Assembly (NCBI GenBank): GCA_034658635.1
Contig: JAYEFL010000046.1
Span: forward strand, 1 to 5,141
Length of the DNA: 5,141 bases
Origin: JABHCC01 sp034658635
GTDB taxonomy: Bacteria; Bacteroidota; Bacteroidia; Bacteroidales; UBA12481
Direction: 5' to 3'
Shown: positions 3,277 through 5,141 of the stretch, piece after piece
Layout of the letters: each line of letters starts with the position of its first letter
Position numbering within the stretch: position 1 is the stretch's first letter
Notes under the pieces: generated by a model
The model's input: only the letters and a program-made list of their open reading frames with translations
Databases searched by the model: none
Told to the model about the DNA's origin: nothing
Made by a program: the position numbers and the translations under genes

Positions 3277-5141
3277 ATGCCTCAATACAATAAATCAGAA
3301 AAAGAATACATAATTATTCAGGGTGGGAAAGTTCACAATCTTAAGAACATTGATGTCAAGCTGCCCAGAAATGAATTAATTGTTATCACAGGCCTCTCAG
3401 GATCAGGCAAATCCTCACTGGCATTCGATATCCTTTATGCTGAAGGGCAGAGAAGGTATGTTGAAAGTTTATCTGCGTATGCGCGGCAATTTCTGGGACG
3501 TCTTGATAAGCCAGAGGTTGACAAGATATCAGGGATTCCCCCGGCAATTGCTATTGAACAAAAAGTAAACACCAGAAATCCGCGTTCAACTGTTGGTACA
3601 TCTACTGAGATATATGATTTTTTAAAGCTTCTGTACTCCAGAATAGGACAAACATTCTCTCCGGTGAGTGGTAAAATAGTAAAGAAGGACACAATCAGTG
3701 ATGTTGTTGATTACATTCAAAAACAAGCAGAAGGTACCAGAGTCATGATCTTAGCCCCCCTTGTCATTGGGGATGGCCGAACTCTTGCTTTGCAGCTTGA
3801 GATTCTTTCCAAGCAGGGCTTTTCAAGAGTAGAAGAGAATGGTGAGATCAGAAAAATTCAGGATATTCTTGATTCAATAGACTCAGAGTGCAAAGACTGT
3901 CCCTACTCCATTTTGATTGACCGTATTCAGATCAAGTCAGAAGATGAGGATTTACCATCCCGGCTTGCAGACTCGGTTCAAACAGCTTTCTACGAGGGCA
4001 AAGGAAAGTGTTTTATAAAAGTCTTTCAGAAAAACGATGATATTATTGAGGCAGGTTTCAGCGATCTATTTGAAGCGGATGGAATTCAATTCGATTCTCC
4101 AAGCGTTCATATGTTCAGCTTTAATAACCCGGTAGGCGCTTGTCCTGTTTGTGAAGGCTTTGGTAGTACTATTGGGATCGATGAAGACCTTGTAATTCCA
4201 AATAAAAGTCTGTCAATTTATGATGAAGCACTTGTTTGCTGGAAAGGTGAAAAGATGGGAAAATGGAGGGAGAACCTGGTTCTGCAAGCCTCTAAGTTCG
4301 ATTTCCCGATTCACAAGCCATATTATTTGCTCACACCAGATGAAATCCAAATACTATGGACAGGCAATCAACACTTTCGCGGTTTAAATGAATTCTTTGC
4401 TCACTTGCAGGAGAAATCATATAAGATTCAGTATCGGGTTATGTTGGCCAGATATAGAGGCAAAACTGTTTGTCCGGAATGCAAAGGTCAAAGGCTGAAC
4501 AAGGAAGCCAGCTGGGTTAAAATAGGAGAAAAGTCTTTAAATGAGTTGGTTGTCATGCCGGTTGATAAGCTTCTGGTATTTTTTAAGCTACTCAAACTCT
4601 CGGATCATGATACTTCTATAGCCAGTCGTTTACTACTTGAAATCAAGAACAGGCTCGACTATCTGGCCATGGTTGGTTTAGGATATTTAAGCTTGAACCG
4701 TACTTCAAATACTCTATCCGGAGGTGAATCCCAACGAATTAATCTCGCTAGTTCACTTGGCAGCAATCTGGTTGGTTCTCTGTATATTCTGGATGAACCA
4801 TCAATTGGACTACATCCTAGAGACACTCGGAAATTGGTTTCAGTACTGAATAACCTGAAGAATCTTGGAAATACGGTTTTAGTTGTAGAACATGAGGAGG
4901 AAATAATCAGGGCAGCAGGATATATTGTAGATATTGGTCCTGAAGCTGGTCGCCTGGGAGGGGAGATTATCCATCAGGGAAGTCTGAAGAATTTATTGGA
5001 TTCTTCTGAGGGACTGACGGCAAGGTACCTGAGAAACCAAGATATGATTCCTTTACCTGAAAAGCGCAGGCCATGGAACAATTTTATCGAGATTAAAGGA
5101 GCGTGCGAAAATAATCTGAAGAATTTTGATGTCAAATTTCC
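3277..5141 (+). CDS. uvrA: Excinuclease ABC subunit A (partial, 5' two-thirds)
   Basis: UvrA is the DNA-damage sensor of nucleotide-excision repair and works with UvrB in the cytoplasm. The first 621 codons are read without interruption; the gene runs past the right edge (family length roughly 940). The first ATPase half shows Walker A GLSGSGKSS (39-47), the family block LYAEGQRRYVESLSAYARQFL (53-73), EQKVNTRNPRSTVGT (94-108), CPVCEGFG (289-296), CPECKGQRL (399-407), signature LSGGESQR (480-487), Walker B LYILDEPSIGLHP (502-514) and the VEHE His switch (537-540). The second half opens with EIKGACENNLKNFDVKF. The ATG at 3277 is the only ATG after an in-frame TAA at 3226-3228, and the N terminus matches the family. 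No Shine-Dalgarno is present. The first CxxC of zinc module 1 found in Escherichia coli is absent (FSDLFEADG instead), which I believe is usual in this phylum. Confidence 0.98.
   Translation, partial: MPQYNKSEKEYIIIQGGKVHNLKNIDVKLPRNELIVITGLSGSGKSSLAFDILYAEGQRRYVESLSAYARQFLGRLDKPEVDKISGIPPAIAIEQKVNTRNPRSTVGTSTEIYDFLKLLYSRIGQTFSPVSGKIVKKDTISDVVDYIQKQAEGTRVMILAPLVIGDGRTLALQLEILSKQGFSRVEENGEIRKIQDILDSIDSECKDCPYSILIDRIQIKSEDEDLPSRLADSVQTAFYEGKGKCFIKVFQKNDDIIEAGFSDLFEADGIQFDSPSVHMFSFNNPVGACPVCEGFGSTIGIDEDLVIPNKSLSIYDEALVCWKGEKMGKWRENLVLQASKFDFPIHKPYYLLTPDEIQILWTGNQHFRGLNEFFAHLQEKSYKIQYRVMLARYRGKTVCPECKGQRLNKEASWVKIGEKSLNELVVMPVDKLLVFFKLLKLSDHDTSIASRLLLEIKNRLDYLAMVGLGYLSLNRTSNTLSGGESQRINLASSLGSNLVGSLYILDEPSIGLHPRDTRKLVSVLNNLKNLGNTVLVVEHEEEIIRAAGYIVDIGPEAGRLGGEIIHQGSLKNLLDSSEGLTARYLRNQDMIPLPEKRRPWNNFIEIKGACENNLKNFDVKF

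Noticed and set aside
3380..3692. Short frames on both strands of 62 and 85 codons
   Set aside because: They fall within the highly conserved ATPase region of uvrA in other frames.

Overview
The window looks like a chromosomal piece of a member of the Bacteroidota, probably an environmental Bacteroidales-like lineage. The UvrA N-terminal half, the DUF4159 protein and the ECF sigma factor are all of Bacteroidota type. Starts mostly lack Shine-Dalgarno sequences. The clearest promoter fits the phylum-specific TTG...TAnnTTTG pattern, and the tRNA does not encode CCA. This placement comes from reading the sequence; no database was searched.

Layout, left to right. Positions 1-192 hold no gene, but contain GGTTACC-type repeats and a likely terminator for the tRNA. 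A leftward tRNA-Ser(CGA) follows at 193-279. Diverging from it by 28 bp is a rightward exported DUF4159 protein (308-982). The 124-bp convergent gap that follows carries two near-identical REP-like palindromes. Next is a leftward two-gene unit: a membrane SPFH/Band 7 protein (1287-2144) and, 9 bp downstream, a 56-residue Arc-type ribbon-helix-helix protein (1107-1277). This unit has a good promoter, and three ATATCA repeats spaced exactly 11 bp apart overlap it. Upstream of it, also leftward, lie an ECF sigma factor (2516-3106, TTG start with a strong Shine-Dalgarno) and an unrecognised 66-residue protein (2244-2444), closed by a clear intrinsic terminator. Diverging from the sigma gene is uvrA (3277 to beyond the right edge), of which the first 621 codons are present without a frameshift.

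Functional reading. uvrA is nucleotide-excision repair. The sigma factor and small protein are probably co-transcribed, so the small protein is a candidate partner or regulator of the sigma factor. The SPFH and Arc genes look like a self-regulating module: the RHH product is the obvious candidate to bind the 11-bp-phased repeats over their shared promoter. That link, and any sigma/small-protein interaction, are inferences. None of the genes indicates a phage, plasmid or defence island. The only hints of mobile DNA are the REP-like palindromes and the repeats beside the tRNA.
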